From contig NZ_LT960614.1 in assembly GCF_900231165.1 (NCBI RefSeq), forward strand, positions 434,001 through 498,000: a stretch of 64,000 bases of DNA, given 5' to 3'. This document shows, in pieces, positions 9,247 to 17,591 of this stretch (position 1 is the first letter of the stretch; each line of letters starts with the position of its first letter). Source of the DNA: Hartmannibacter diazotrophicus. Lineage in GTDB: Bacteria > Pseudomonadota > Alphaproteobacteria > Rhizobiales > Pleomorphomonadaceae. The position numbers and the translations under genes are program-made. Below the pieces are notes generated by a model. The model made no database searches. It was not told where the DNA came from and worked only from the letters and a program-made list of their open reading frames with translations.

Positions 9247-10763
9247 TAATTGATCCGCTCTGCCGGCGGTTCGTCTTCGTGCTCGCCAAGGACGATCGGC
9301 ACTTCGCCCTCGGGCTCCAGAATGCCGTAACGGTCGAGCTTGGAGCGCAGGCCGACGCGGGAGAGACCCAGTTCCTCGGCCGCGCGCGACTTGTTCCAGC
9401 GGTGGCGGGCAAGCGTCTCGCGCAGGATGCGCGCCTCCATCCGCTCCACCCGTTCCTTGAGGTCGCCGCCGCCGCCGATATGCAGTTCGATGTCGTCGTC
9501 GCGCTCGTCGTCCGGCTCGGCGGCCAGCAGCACATGCCGTTCGATGAGGTCGGCGCCGAGCACCGGGCCCTCGGTCAGCATCAGCATGCGCGTGACCTGG
9601 TTTTCCAACTCACGAATGTTGCCCGGCCAGCGGTAGCGGGCGAGCGCTTCCAGCGCCTCACGCGAAAACCCTTCCACTGGCTTGCCGTGGCGGCTTGCGG
9701 CGCGCGCCAGCAGGGCGAAGGCGATCGCCTCGATGTCCGAACGGCGCTCGACGAGCGCGGGCACCCGGATCGGCGAGACGGCGAGGCGGAAATAGAGGTC
9801 CTCGCGAAACTGCCCGGACCGGGCCTCGCGAAGAAGGTCGCGGTTGGTGGCGGCGATCACACGCACGTCCACCTGCCGTGTCTCGTTGGCGCCGACGGGG
9901 CGGATTTCGCCCTCCTGCAGGAAACGCAGCAGCTTGAGCTGGAAGGCGGGCGTCGTGTCGCCGATCTCGTCGAGCAGGATCGTGCCGCCGTCCGCCTGTT
10001 CCAGAAGGCCGACGCGGGAGGAATGCGCGCCGGTGAAGGCCCCCTTGCGGTGGCCGAAGAGTTCGCTTTCCAGAAGCTCGTCGGGGATCGCGCCGCAGTT
10101 GACTGCGTGAAACGGCCGGTCGGAGCGCCGGCTTGCATAGTGGATGGCGCGCGCGATCAGTTCCTTGCCAGTGCCGCTCTCGCCGAGAATGAGCGCCGGG
10201 ATGTCGAAACGGGCGACCTTTTCGGCCAGCGCGCAGACCGCGTTCATCGGCGAAGTCGGCGTGCGCACGATCGTGTCGAAGCTGTAGCCGCGCTTCACCT
10301 CGGCCTTCTTGGCCGAAAGCTTGGTCTCGACCGAATGTTCCAGCAGCTTCATTTCCAGCGACAGGCGGTCGTGGTCGCGCTGCAACTGGTAGAGGCGCAC
10401 GCCGTTGCGCGCGGCCATCGTCAGTTCGTCCGGATGCCAGGGCTTGGCGATGAACTGGTAGATGCCCGCCTCGTTGACCGAGCGGATGATGTCCTCGACG
10501 TCGGTGTATCCGGTGATGATGATGCGCATGACGTCGGGCCAGCGCTGGCGCACCTGCGCCAGAAGTTCGACGCCTGACATGCCGGGCATCCGCTGGTCGC
10601 AGAAGATCACCTGGATCCACTCGTTCTCCAGCACCTCCAGCGCCTTCTCTGCGCTGGTGACGCCGAAGACCTGGAACTCGTCCTCCAGAATGCGCTCGAT
10701 CGCCTCCACCGAGCGCGGCTCGTCGTCGACGACAAGAACGGCAGGGAGGGGGCGCCTGGCCAT
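9246..10763 (-). CDS. hupR: sigma-54-dependent hydrogenase response regulator HupR/HoxA
   Basis: NtrC-type activator that turns on hupSL with sigma-54 RNA polymerase, under control of HupT. The 505 residues comprise an N-terminal receiver (VVDDEP, acceptor Asp at residue 56 in FCDQRMPGMSG), an AAA+ domain with Walker A GESGTGKE, the sigma-54 contact loop GAFTGA and Walker B GGTILLDEIGD, and a C-terminal Fis-type helix-turn-helix (RAAEELGLSRVGLRSKL). In known HupR/HoxA proteins the unphosphorylated form activates. ATG 10763 gives a proper receiver start and lies four bases after the hypB stop. Confidence 0.93.
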   Translation of the reverse strand: MARRPLPAVLVVDDEPRSVEAIERILEDEFQVFGVTSAEKALEVLENEWIQVIFCDQRMPGMSGVELLAQVRQRWPDVMRIIITGYTDVEDIIRSVNEAGIYQFIAKPWHPDELTMAARNGVRLYQLQRDHDRLSLEMKLLEHSVETKLSAKKAEVKRGYSFDTIVRTPTSPMNAVCALAEKVARFDIPALILGESGTGKELIARAIHYASRRSDRPFHAVNCGAIPDELLESELFGHRKGAFTGAHSSRVGLLEQADGGTILLDEIGDTTPAFQLKLLRFLQEGEIRPVGANETRQVDVRVIAATNRDLLREARSGQFREDLYFRLAVSPIRVPALVERRSDIEAIAFALLARAASRHGKPVEGFSREALEALARYRWPGNIRELENQVTRMLMLTEGPVLGADLIERHVLLAAEPDDERDDDIELHIGGGGDLKERVERMEARILRETLARHRWNKSRAAEELGLSRVGLRSKLDRYGILEPEGEVPIVLGEHEDEPPAERIN

Positions 10764-10767
10764 GACC

Positions 10768-11706
10768 CTATTCTCCGGCGGCAAGGCGCAGGCGCGCGAC
10801 CTGCGCCTCCGCCGCGGCAATGGTGCGGGCAAGCACGGCCTTGCGGCGGATGTCGATCCAGCCGATCCAGTCGTCGAGCCCTTCGCCGGTCTTCGCCGAG
10901 ACATGCAGGATATCGATCGACGGGTTGATGCGCCGGGCATTCGCCTCGCAGGCCGCGACGTCGAAGTCGAGATGCGGCAGGAGGTCGGTCTTGTTGAGGA
11001 TCATGAGGTCGCTCGCGGCGAACATGTCCGGATATTTGAGCGGCTTGTCCTCGCCCTCGGTGACCGAGAGGATCGCGACCTTCGCCTCCTCGCCAAGGTC
11101 GAAGGCGGCCGGACAGACGAGATTGCCGACATTCTCGATGAAGAGGACGCCGCTGTCGGTCGGGCCGAGATGATCGAGCGCGTGGCCGACCATATGCGCG
11201 TCGAGATGGCAGCCCTTGCCGGTGTTAACCTGGATGGCGGGCGCGCCCGTCGCGCGGATGCGGTCGGCGTCGTTGGTGGTCTGCTGGTCGCCCTCGATAA
11301 CGGCGACGGGAAGCCGCCCGGCGAGGCGGTTGATCGTGGCAACAAGCAGGCTCGTCTTGCCGGAGCCGGGGCTGGAGACGAGATTGAGCGCCAGCGTTCC
11401 GGCAGCCTCCAGCCGGCGGCGGTTGTCGTCCGCATAGCCGTCGTTCTTGGCGAGGATATTCTGCTCGATTTCGACCATCCGCGCCTGCGAGAGTCCTGGC
11501 GCATGGGCATGCGCCGGCCCCTTGCCATAGTCGAGGTCGCCGCCTTCGCCGTGGGCATGCCCGTGGCTATGGTCGTGATCAAGCGCGTGGTCATGGCCGT
11601 GAGGATGATCATGATGATCGTGATGATCATGGCCGTGACGGTGGCCACCGGCCTTTTGGCCCTCGATCGTCGCGCCGTCGCCGGCACAGCCGCAAACCGT
11701 GCACAT
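10768..11706 (-). CDS. hypB: nickel-incorporation GTPase HypB
   Basis: GTPase that works with HypA to insert nickel into the large-subunit precursor. 312 residues with the high-affinity nickel motif CTVCGC at residues 2-7, a His/Asp-rich nickel-storage stretch at about residues 22-52, and a SIMIBI GTPase domain ([32 protein letters not shown]). Its ATG sits at the hypA stop with a one-base overlap, and hupR begins four bases after it. Confidence 0.96.
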   Translation of the reverse strand: MCTVCGCAGDGATIEGQKAGGHRHGHDHHDHHDHPHGHDHALDHDHSHGHAHGEGGDLDYGKGPAHAHAPGLSQARMVEIEQNILAKNDGYADDNRRRLEAAGTLALNLVSSPGSGKTSLLVATINRLAGRLPVAVIEGDQQTTNDADRIRATGAPAIQVNTGKGCHLDAHMVGHALDHLGPTDSGVLFIENVGNLVCPAAFDLGEEAKVAILSVTEGEDKPLKYPDMFAASDLMILNKTDLLPHLDFDVAACEANARRINPSIDILHVSAKTGEGLDDWIGWIDIRRKAVLARTIAAAEAQVARLRLAAGE

Positions 11707-12047
11707 CAGATCACCTCCAGGTCCTTGATGCGGAGTTCACCTCCGCCGGTGACGGTCACCATGCTGCCGCCGCAGGTCGGGCAGTCGGCATCGCGGCGCG
11801 TCACTGCAAATGATTGCGAGCAGTCGAAGCACCAGGCCTCGCCGGTGCGTTCCAGGATTTCCAGTTCGGCGTCTTCGGCCAGCGTGCCGCGCGTCGTCAC
11901 CTCGAAGCCGAAGCGCAGCGCCTCGACCTCGACGCCGCCGAAGCAGCCGATCTCAAGCCGGACGCGCGTCACGCGCGAAAAGCCTTCCTTGACGGCGCTC
12001 GCTTGAAGCGCGTCGACGATGCTCTCGCAGATGGACATCTCGTGCAT
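11706..12047 (-). CDS. hypA: nickel metallochaperone HypA
   Basis: HypA carries nickel to the hydrogenase precursor with HypB. 113 residues beginning MHEMSI, whose His2 is the nickel ligand, with a structural zinc site made by CFDC and CPTC about 12 residues apart. The longer frame upstream would run into hupK; ATG 12047 lies one base after the hupK stop. Cytoplasmic. Confidence 0.95.
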   Translation of the reverse strand: MHEMSICESIVDALQASAVKEGFSRVTRVRLEIGCFGGVEVEALRFGFEVTTRGTLAEDAELEILERTGEAWCFDCSQSFAVTRRDADCPTCGGSMVTVTGGGELRIKDLEVI

Positions 12048-12048
12048 G

Positions 12049-12954
12049 TCAGGCGGCCTCCCGGATCGGCTCGACGGCCAGACAAGGGTCTGCGCAGGAA
12101 AGAGCGATCGCAAGGGCTTTGTCGCGCAATCCGTCGGGAGCCTGCAAGACCGACTGCAGCATCCGCTCCAGAAATCCGCCGGGCGCGATCATCGCCGACG
12201 TCGGCGTTTCGATATCATAGCTGCGGATGAGACCGTTTGCGACGGTCGCACGGTGGACGAGTTGCCCGCGCGCGGCCTCGACCCAGGCAACGCCGTCCTC
12301 CGAACGCCTGTAGCGCCGCGAGTAGCGGCCGGTTTCGAGTTCGGCGATGAGCCGGGCGGCCTCCCGCAACCGTGCCCACATCCTGACGGCAAGAGTCGCT
12401 CCGTCTCTGGCAATGGCTGCGGAAATGGCCTCGTCCTGCCGGCAGCGGGCAAGAATGCTCGGATCGGCGTCCGCAACGGTACGGCCCCAGTCCGCCGGCC
12501 ATCCGGCAACGGCCCCGAGCGCCGCCAGCGCGACCGTTCCGCGCGGCAGATCCGCGAGCACGTCATGCGCCAGGAAGCTTTCCGCCGGCATGCCGAAGAG
12601 ATCCTCTTCAAGCTGGACGAGGCGGTCGCCGGAAAGATGGGCAAGGCCGACGAGCGAAGTCCGTCCGGCAACGAAGCCTAGGGCCTCGGGCCAGTCACGC
12701 AGCATGACGAGCGCGTGCTCGGTGAGGATCTCGCGGGCGAGCATCAGGTCCGCATCCGGCGGGGGCTGCAGGCCGAGGGCGATCCGCGCCGCTGTGCCAT
12801 GGGCCATCGGGCAGAGATTGAACAGCAATGGGATGAGGCGAAGCGCGGCCTCGGGCGTTTTGCCGCGAAAGAGCCATTCGCGCGGAACGTCGGTCGTCGT
12901 CTCGATCCGCAACGTTTCTCCCGCGATCACGATCCTGAGGCGCGCTTCGTTCAT
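12049..12954 (-). CDS. hupK: hydrogenase accessory protein HupK
   Basis: HupK is a degenerate relative of the hydrogenase large subunit, proposed as a scaffold in assembly of the Fe(CN)2CO group or of HupL. The 301-residue protein keeps remnants of both CxxC motifs, LCPMAH near residue 48 and a C-terminal DPCLAVE where HupL has DPCxxC. The size and the position after hupIJ and before hypA are classical for rhizobial and Rhodobacter hup clusters. It overlaps the previous stop by four bases. Confidence 0.85.
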   Translation of the reverse strand: MNEARLRIVIAGETLRIETTTDVPREWLFRGKTPEAALRLIPLLFNLCPMAHGTAARIALGLQPPPDADLMLAREILTEHALVMLRDWPEALGFVAGRTSLVGLAHLSGDRLVQLEEDLFGMPAESFLAHDVLADLPRGTVALAALGAVAGWPADWGRTVADADPSILARCRQDEAISAAIARDGATLAVRMWARLREAARLIAELETGRYSRRYRRSEDGVAWVEAARGQLVHRATVANGLIRSYDIETPTSAMIAPGGFLERMLQSVLQAPDGLRDKALAIALSCADPCLAVEPIREAA

Positions 12955-13799
12955 GATCCGGCGCCCTCTGCCGGAGTGGCCTGCCTGCCGGTGAGGAAGG
13001 CGCGTCGTGACGCGACCGTATCGAGCACCGCTCCGTCCGTTTCACCGTCAGCGACCGCCTCACCAGCTTCGGCTGCCGCCTCGGCTTCAAGGTCGGCCTC
13101 GCGCATCGCCCGGATCTCGTCCGACCGGTCGCCATCCTCGCGGTTCTCGGCGTCGAAAAGTGCCGCCATCACCGCACGCGCGGTGTCGTTCGCCTGAAGC
13201 TGGCTGGAAAAGTCCGCCATCGGCGAGAACAGGGAGCAGGCGTAGTAGGGGCCCGTCGTCACGCGCTGGTTGAAGACGAATTCATAGTCGCCGGACGGGA
13301 AGGAGAAGACCCGCTTGTCGCCCGTCTTGCAGGTGGACCAGTCGTCGGCGGGCCCCGGCATCACGACCAGATTCATGAACCACGGCACCACGAGGACGCC
13401 GAGAAGATGCCCCTCCCACGGCCGAAATCCGACCGTCTCGACATTGAGCGAGCGGTTGGTGAAGGGCGTGTCGCGCATCTTGTTCTGGTGGATGTCGCGA
13501 AAGGCCTCCGCCAGCTGACGGGCCTTCTCGATGGCGAGCATCGCCAGCGTCGACGGTGGCGCTTGCGGGGCCGGCGATGTGCCGGCATCGAGCACCATGA
13601 ACTGGTCGCGCTCGCCGTCGCATTGCGGGCAGCGCCAGTCGCCCGGCAGCGCGACAAAGGGCGTTCCGGGCGGGATCTGGCGGCTTTCGTCCCCGAGCGC
13701 CGGATCATAGACCTGCCAGCAGATCTTGCATTCGAGGACGGCGTCGGGTGCGATCCGACCGGCATCGCCGAGATAGGAACCTTCGAAGCGGGCGTTCAT
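12951..13799 (-). CDS. hupIJ: rubredoxin-HupJ fusion, hydrogenase assembly
   Basis: A 282-residue fusion. Residues ~15-70 form a rubredoxin with both cysteine pairs (CKICWQVYDP and CPQCDGE), equivalent to HupI. Residues ~85-225 match HupJ/HybE-type assembly chaperones (FTNRSLNVETVGFRPWEG, GVLVVPWFMNLVVMPG, FPSGDYEF). A variable acidic tail follows. In many clusters hupI and hupJ are separate genes; here they are one frame. Rubredoxin and HupJ-type factors are linked to maturation of the small subunit, notably in air. It overlaps hupH by four bases. Confidence 0.85.
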   Translation of the reverse strand: MNARFEGSYLGDAGRIAPDAVLECKICWQVYDPALGDESRQIPPGTPFVALPGDWRCPQCDGERDQFMVLDAGTSPAPQAPPSTLAMLAIEKARQLAEAFRDIHQNKMRDTPFTNRSLNVETVGFRPWEGHLLGVLVVPWFMNLVVMPGPADDWSTCKTGDKRVFSFPSGDYEFVFNQRVTTGPYYACSLFSPMADFSSQLQANDTARAVMAALFDAENREDGDRSDEIRAMREADLEAEAAAEAGEAVADGETDGAVLDTVASRRAFLTGRQATPAEGAGS

Positions 13800-14623
13800 G
13801 TCAGCGCCTCCGCGACCTCGGCAAGGCGCTCCGCGCTGTCGGCGATGTCCTCGGGCGCGGCAAGCGCGACCTCGGGCACGGTCGTGATCTCGATGGAATC
13901 GAGGATCAGCGCGTCCTGCGAATTGTAGTAGCGCACGCGCCAGACATTCGCCCGTGCGGTCTGTTCGATGCGGCAGTTGCCATAGCCGCGCGAGAGGATC
14001 GTCACGGCGCCGCGCCCGAGCGCTCGGTCGAGATGATCGAGATCCTCCGGCGTATGCGGCAGGAGCGTCAGGTTGACGACATGGGGCGGGTTGCCTTCGC
14101 CCGGCCTTCCCGCATGGTCGAGCACTTCGGTCAGGATCGCCGGGGCATTGACGACGCCGGGACCCGGCAGCGGCGGCTCGGGAACGGCGTCGGACGCGGA
14201 GCCGAGCACGACCGTCGGGATCGCTCCGATCTCGATATGCTCGGCGCCGTTCTCGGCAACGCGCCAGACGCCCGCAAAGACGGATTCCTGGATGTCGATC
14301 TTTCGGGCGCCCCGGATCGCGATGGCAACCTCGCCTTCGCCCATGGCGTCGGCGACGACCGCGCGGTTCGCCTTGTCGAGATCGGCGATGTCGCGCCGGA
14401 TCGTGGCAAAGCCCGGCGTCCAGCCCTCGGCGTCTTTAGCCAGATCGGCGAGCACCCCTGCGGCGACGGCGACGGCCTGCGGATCGTCCACCATCGGTGT
14501 GTGCGGCTCGAACACCCGCATGCCGGATGGCATGGCGAGATAGGCGAGATCCTCGCCCTCCTCGGCGCCGGGTTGGCTGCCGGGGCCGAAGCCGGCGGGC
14601 GGAAACATGAAATTGGCCACCAT
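13796..14623 (-). CDS. hupH: hydrogenase assembly protein HupH
   Basis: HupH (HyaF-like) helps mature the iron-sulfur small subunit of uptake hydrogenases. 275 residues; the C-terminal half has the family core (GRGAVTILSRGYGNCRI, VWRVRYYNSQDALILDSIEI). ATG 14623 is chosen since the protein then begins MVANFMFPPAGFGPGSQP, typical of HupH; longer frames are Arg-rich shadow. It sits between hupG and hupIJ. Confidence 0.88.
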   Translation of the reverse strand: MVANFMFPPAGFGPGSQPGAEEGEDLAYLAMPSGMRVFEPHTPMVDDPQAVAVAAGVLADLAKDAEGWTPGFATIRRDIADLDKANRAVVADAMGEGEVAIAIRGARKIDIQESVFAGVWRVAENGAEHIEIGAIPTVVLGSASDAVPEPPLPGPGVVNAPAILTEVLDHAGRPGEGNPPHVVNLTLLPHTPEDLDHLDRALGRGAVTILSRGYGNCRIEQTARANVWRVRYYNSQDALILDSIEITTVPEVALAAPEDIADSAERLAEVAEALT

Positions 14624-14640
14624 CGGAGGGCTCCCGGAGT

Positions 14641-15027
14641 TCAGTGCACGGCTTGCGGTGTGGGACGGTCGAGGATCGCCTCGATCTCGGCGAGATAGTC
14701 GGCCCAGTCGCGGACCTTGGCGATGGCGCCGCGCTTCTCGCCGTCCTTGAAGAAGATGAGCGAGGGTACGGGCCAGACGTCGAAGCGCTCGCGCAGCGAC
14801 TGCTCGATGGAACGGTCGACGACGGCCGGATTGAGCCGCCCGGCAAAGGTGCGGGCAAGCTCCGGCAGGATGACGGCGAGATCGTTGGTCTCGAGATTCT
14901 TCACCGGATCGCCGGTGAGGAACAGGACCCGTTCGCCTTGTTGCGAAAGCAGCGTGTCGAGGTTTTCCGCGTTGACGAGTGGATAGTTGAGCTCGCTGAC
15001 GAGCCGTTCGATCAGGGGGCTGTCCAT
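14641..15027 (-). CDS. hupG: hydrogenase chaperone HupG (HyaE-like)
   Basis: A 128-residue protein of the HyaE/HupG family, thioredoxin-fold chaperones that bind the Tat signal of the small-subunit precursor. Family features are FLTGDPVKNLETNDLAVILP, ERFDVWPVPSLIFFKDG and the absence of a CxxC redox motif. Start 15027 lies 12 bases after the hupF stop and 17 bases separate its stop from hupH. Confidence 0.85.
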   Translation of the reverse strand: MDSPLIERLVSELNYPLVNAENLDTLLSQQGERVLFLTGDPVKNLETNDLAVILPELARTFAGRLNPAVVDRSIEQSLRERFDVWPVPSLIFFKDGEKRGAIAKVRDWADYLAEIEAILDRPTPQAVH

Positions 15028-15038
15028 GCCCGTTCTCC

Positions 15039-15359
15039 CTAGATTTCTGTAAGGCCTTTGCGGCGGGCTTCTTCCATGTGCGCGGGAAGGGGCGGCTCGC
15101 GGGTTGCAAGGTCGGAAAAGAAGGCATCGAGCGAGGCGCCGCTCGCGGCCGCCTGAAGGGCTTCGAGCGCGTCGCGCATGTCGCCGGCTTCCTGCGGGGT
15201 GATCTGTCGCCGCGCCGCGCCGAGAAAGACGAGGATGTGGTCGCCGGTACCGGCGTCGGGCACGAGGCGCAGGTCGACGGTCGCCTCGCCCTTTGCCCCT
15301 TCGCAGCGCCCGCTTTCGCCCTCGACGCTGAGAATTCGCATGGGCTCGCCGATGCACAT
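15039..15359 (-). CDS. hupF: hydrogenase chaperone HupF (HypC family)
   Basis: HupF is a second HypC-type chaperone, dedicated to the uptake hydrogenase large subunit; in Rhizobium it also protects HupL at high oxygen. 106 residues starting MCIGEPMRI with the C-x-G-x-P motif, and a C-terminal extension relative to HypC. It shares one base with the hupD stop. Confidence 0.87.
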   Translation of the reverse strand: MCIGEPMRILSVEGESGRCEGAKGEATVDLRLVPDAGTGDHILVFLGAARRQITPQEAGDMRDALEALQAAASGASLDAFFSDLATREPPLPAHMEEARRKGLTEI

Positions 15360-15988
15360 CAGCCCTCTCCGAGCATGGCGAGAACGCGGATGTCGCCCTT
15401 GCGGAAGGCTTCGTCCTCGCTCGGGCGGCCGTCCTCGTAGGCCCGGCGATCAAGGGGTGACGGGCCGAGGCCGCTGGTGTCGACAGTTGCGGCCTGCCGG
15501 GGCCGGACCGTGACGCCGAGGCGTTCGAGTTCCGCGACGGCGACGGCAAGGGCGCCGTCCATCGCCGCGGCCACCACCGGCCTCAGCGAGCCGCCGTAGT
15601 CCTCGATCTCCTCGGGCTGAACGCCGATGAGAAGGATGCGCTCCGGTTCCCAGCCGAGCAGCAGGGCGCTCGCCAGAACCTCCTGGAAGCCGGTCTGGTG
15701 CAGTGACATCTTCTTGGCGCCCATGAAGGCCGGGACGTTGCCGTCCTCGATCACCTTGAGGGTGCCGGGAGCAAGACCGTAGTCGATGGCGTCGAAGAGA
15801 ATGAGGGTCCGGCAGTCCTGGATATGCGGCAGCAGGTAGACGCCCTGCGTGCCCCCGTCCATGACGGTTACGGCCTCGCCGCAGTCGTAGCGGCGGTCGA
15901 ATTCCTCTGCGGCGCGCACGCCGAAGCCTTCGTCGGCCCACAGGAGATTGCCGATGCCGAGAACGAGAATTGTCTTGTCGCTGTCCAT
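15359..15988 (-). CDS. hupD: HupL-specific maturation endopeptidase
   Basis: Nickel-dependent check-point protease that clips the C-terminal tail of HupL after nickel insertion. 209 residues with the nickel-sensing residues of the family: Glu in GNLLWADEGFGV, Asp in LFDAIDYG and His in SLHQTGF. It is first in the hupDFGH(IJ)K-hypAB-hupR series and lies ~50 bases downstream of the predicted start from a sigma-54 promoter. HoxW at 27712-28188 is the second protease. Confidence 0.93.
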   Translation of the reverse strand: MDSDKTILVLGIGNLLWADEGFGVRAAEEFDRRYDCGEAVTVMDGGTQGVYLLPHIQDCRTLILFDAIDYGLAPGTLKVIEDGNVPAFMGAKKMSLHQTGFQEVLASALLLGWEPERILLIGVQPEEIEDYGGSLRPVVAAAMDGALAVAVAELERLGVTVRPRQAATVDTSGLGPSPLDRRAYEDGRPSEDEAFRKGDIRVLAMLGEG

Positions 15989-16047
15989 CCGGCTCCTCCC
16001 CAGGCACCAAGGTGGCAGTTTTCTTTTCAGTTCGCTGTCACATGGTT

Positions 16048-16063
16048 TTCAATTTGCGTGCCA
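16048..16063 (-). promoter_or_regulatory. candidate sigma-54 promoter for hupD
   Basis: The minus strand reads TGGCACGCAAATTGAA, matching TGGCACG-N4-TTGCW except A for C in the -12 GC. The implied transcription start is about 16037, giving a leader of ~50 bases to hupD. HupR, encoded in the same operon, is a sigma-54 activator. Confidence 0.55.
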
Positions 16064-16181
16064 GTCGGGCGCCAGACATTCGACTCATTCCAATCAAGCG
16101 CTTAGCCGAGCATCAGGAAGGCGGCTTCAGAGCGATATGGAAAGAATCTATCCAATTGTCGAGCTGGAGTGGAAAGAAAAT

Positions 16182-16201
16182 TGGCGGCCATTTGGCCGCC
16201 A
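16182..16201 (-). terminator. rho-independent terminator after hupC
   Basis: TGGCGGCCA-TT-TGGCCGCCA is a perfect 9-bp inverted repeat (a 7-bp GC stem with an AAAT loop when folded). On the minus strand it is followed by ATTTTCTTTCC. It lies ~48 bases beyond the hupC stop and should end the hupSLEC message. Confidence 0.75.
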
Positions 16202-16249
16202 GTTGGTCCCGGAGGGGACGGAAACGCGTTGGTTTGAGGACTGGCCGGA

Positions 16250-16996
16250 TCACTCCGGATCGTCGTCCTTGAAGGTCCGGTGGCCGGAAATCATCGTCGA
16301 GACGATGCTCTGGCGGGACATGATGTCCTCGCGGATCGCGACATAGACGTGGATCATCACGAAGGTGAGGATGAACCACATGCCGAGGTGATGCAGCGTG
16401 TGGACGTCCATGCTCTGGCCGGCGAGCGGGATCACCCAGCCGAAAAGCTCGCTGGCCCAGCTTCCCGGCTGTGCGCCCTCGCCATAGAGCGCGAAGCCGG
16501 TCACGATCATGAAGATCGAGCCGAGGGTGATGAAGACGAACATCGCAATTTGCGCCAGCGGGTTGTGGCCGATGTATTTCTTCGGCCGCTTTTCCAGGAA
16601 CAGGTACCAGCGGACCTCGGTCAGAACCTCCTTCCACCAGCGTCCCTTCCAGATGGTCGGCAGGAAGAGCTGGCGGGCGTGATGATTGCCGACGAAGGCC
16701 CAGTAGATGCGAAAGACGAAGCCGATCGCGAAGATGTAGGCGGCGGTGAAATGGGCAAAGCGGATATAGCCCATCAGGAAGTTGGCGCTCGCCTCGCCCG
16801 GCATGGTCGGCAGCGGCGAGCCGATGAAATAGCCGGTGACGGCCAGCGTCAGGATCGCGAAGGCATTGGTCCAGTGCCAGAGGCGCACCGGCGCCTCGTA
16901 GACGTAGACCGAGGTGAGGCGGGCCGAGCGTGCCCGGTCCTCCTCGTCGAAATCCGCCGCGACGGCGGTGGCTGCAACGGGCTTTTGAACGTTCAT
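16250..16996 (-). CDS. hupC: Ni/Fe-hydrogenase b-type cytochrome
   Basis: Di-haem cytochrome b that anchors HupSL to the inner membrane and passes its electrons to quinone. 248 residues with four membrane segments starting at about residue 45. Conserved haem-ligand histidines lie in RLWHWTNAF, RFAHFTAAY and the late TLHHLGMW region. Start 16996 is supported by GGAGG upstream. It follows hupE by ~11 bases; in most hup operons hupC directly follows hupL. Confidence 0.93.
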   Translation of the reverse strand: MNVQKPVAATAVAADFDEEDRARSARLTSVYVYEAPVRLWHWTNAFAILTLAVTGYFIGSPLPTMPGEASANFLMGYIRFAHFTAAYIFAIGFVFRIYWAFVGNHHARQLFLPTIWKGRWWKEVLTEVRWYLFLEKRPKKYIGHNPLAQIAMFVFITLGSIFMIVTGFALYGEGAQPGSWASELFGWVIPLAGQSMDVHTLHHLGMWFILTFVMIHVYVAIREDIMSRQSIVSTMISGHRTFKDDDPE

Positions 16997-17007
16997 CGCA
17001 GCCTCCC

Positions 17008-17577
17008 TCAACCGGCAAGCATGGCAAGGCCGGCAAGCGCCACGGCGCCCCCGGCCAGCGGAGCGGCAAGACGAAGGGCCGCCAGCCGCCAGCCGGCGAG
17101 GCCGCCGGCCGCATGCAGGAGGCTCGTCGCCACCACGAAGCCGGCGACATAGGCCAGCGCCGAACCGCTCGCCTCGACCGCATGGGCATGGCCATGGAAG
17201 AGCCCGGCCGCGAAGGTGAGGCCGGCCGCCGCCATGACCGGCAGGCGCGTCTTCAGGGCAAGCGCCGCGCCGAGGAGGACGAGGCTGAGCGCGATGACGC
17301 TCTCGGCGCCCGGCAGGCCGACGCCGAAGAAGCCGGTCGTAGCGCCCGCGAGCATGCCGCCGACGAAGCCGAAGGGCAGGGCAAGGCCCTTGCGGGTGCC
17401 GTAGTGGGCGGCCCAGAGCCCGACCGTCACCATGGCGAGCAGATGGTCGGTCCCGAGGAAGGGGTGGACGATACCGGCGGCAAAGCCGGAGGTAGCGCCG
17501 TGACCCGGATGGGCAAGGGCAGGGCTTGCGATCAGCAGAGCAGCGCCTGCAAGCCCCAGTGTCTTCAGAGATTTCAT
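17008..17577 (-). CDS. hupE: HupE/UreJ-family nickel permease
   Basis: HupE proteins are secondary nickel transporters that feed hydrogenase or urease. 189 residues with a cleavable signal (MKSLKTLGLAGAALLIASPALA), then the signature HPGHG, LGTDHLLAMVTVGLWAA and GLFHGHAHA, and six membrane segments. The start at 17577 gives the signal peptide; longer frames run into hupL. It lies between hupL (14 bases) and hupC, unlike Rhizobium leguminosarum where hupE follows hupD. Confidence 0.92.
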   Translation of the reverse strand: MKSLKTLGLAGAALLIASPALAHPGHGATSGFAAGIVHPFLGTDHLLAMVTVGLWAAHYGTRKGLALPFGFVGGMLAGATTGFFGVGLPGAESVIALSLVLLGAALALKTRLPVMAAAGLTFAAGLFHGHAHAVEASGSALAYVAGFVVATSLLHAAGGLAGWRLAALRLAAPLAGGAVALAGLAMLAG

Positions 17578-17591
17578 CTGTTTTTCCTCCC

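Larger units (their letters stand above)
15989..16249. other. intergenic region between hupC and hupD
   Basis: This 261-bp gap breaks the hup series into two transcripts. On the minus strand it first holds a terminator-like hairpin just after hupC, then a sigma-54-type promoter ahead of hupD. No gene is seen. Confidence 0.6.
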
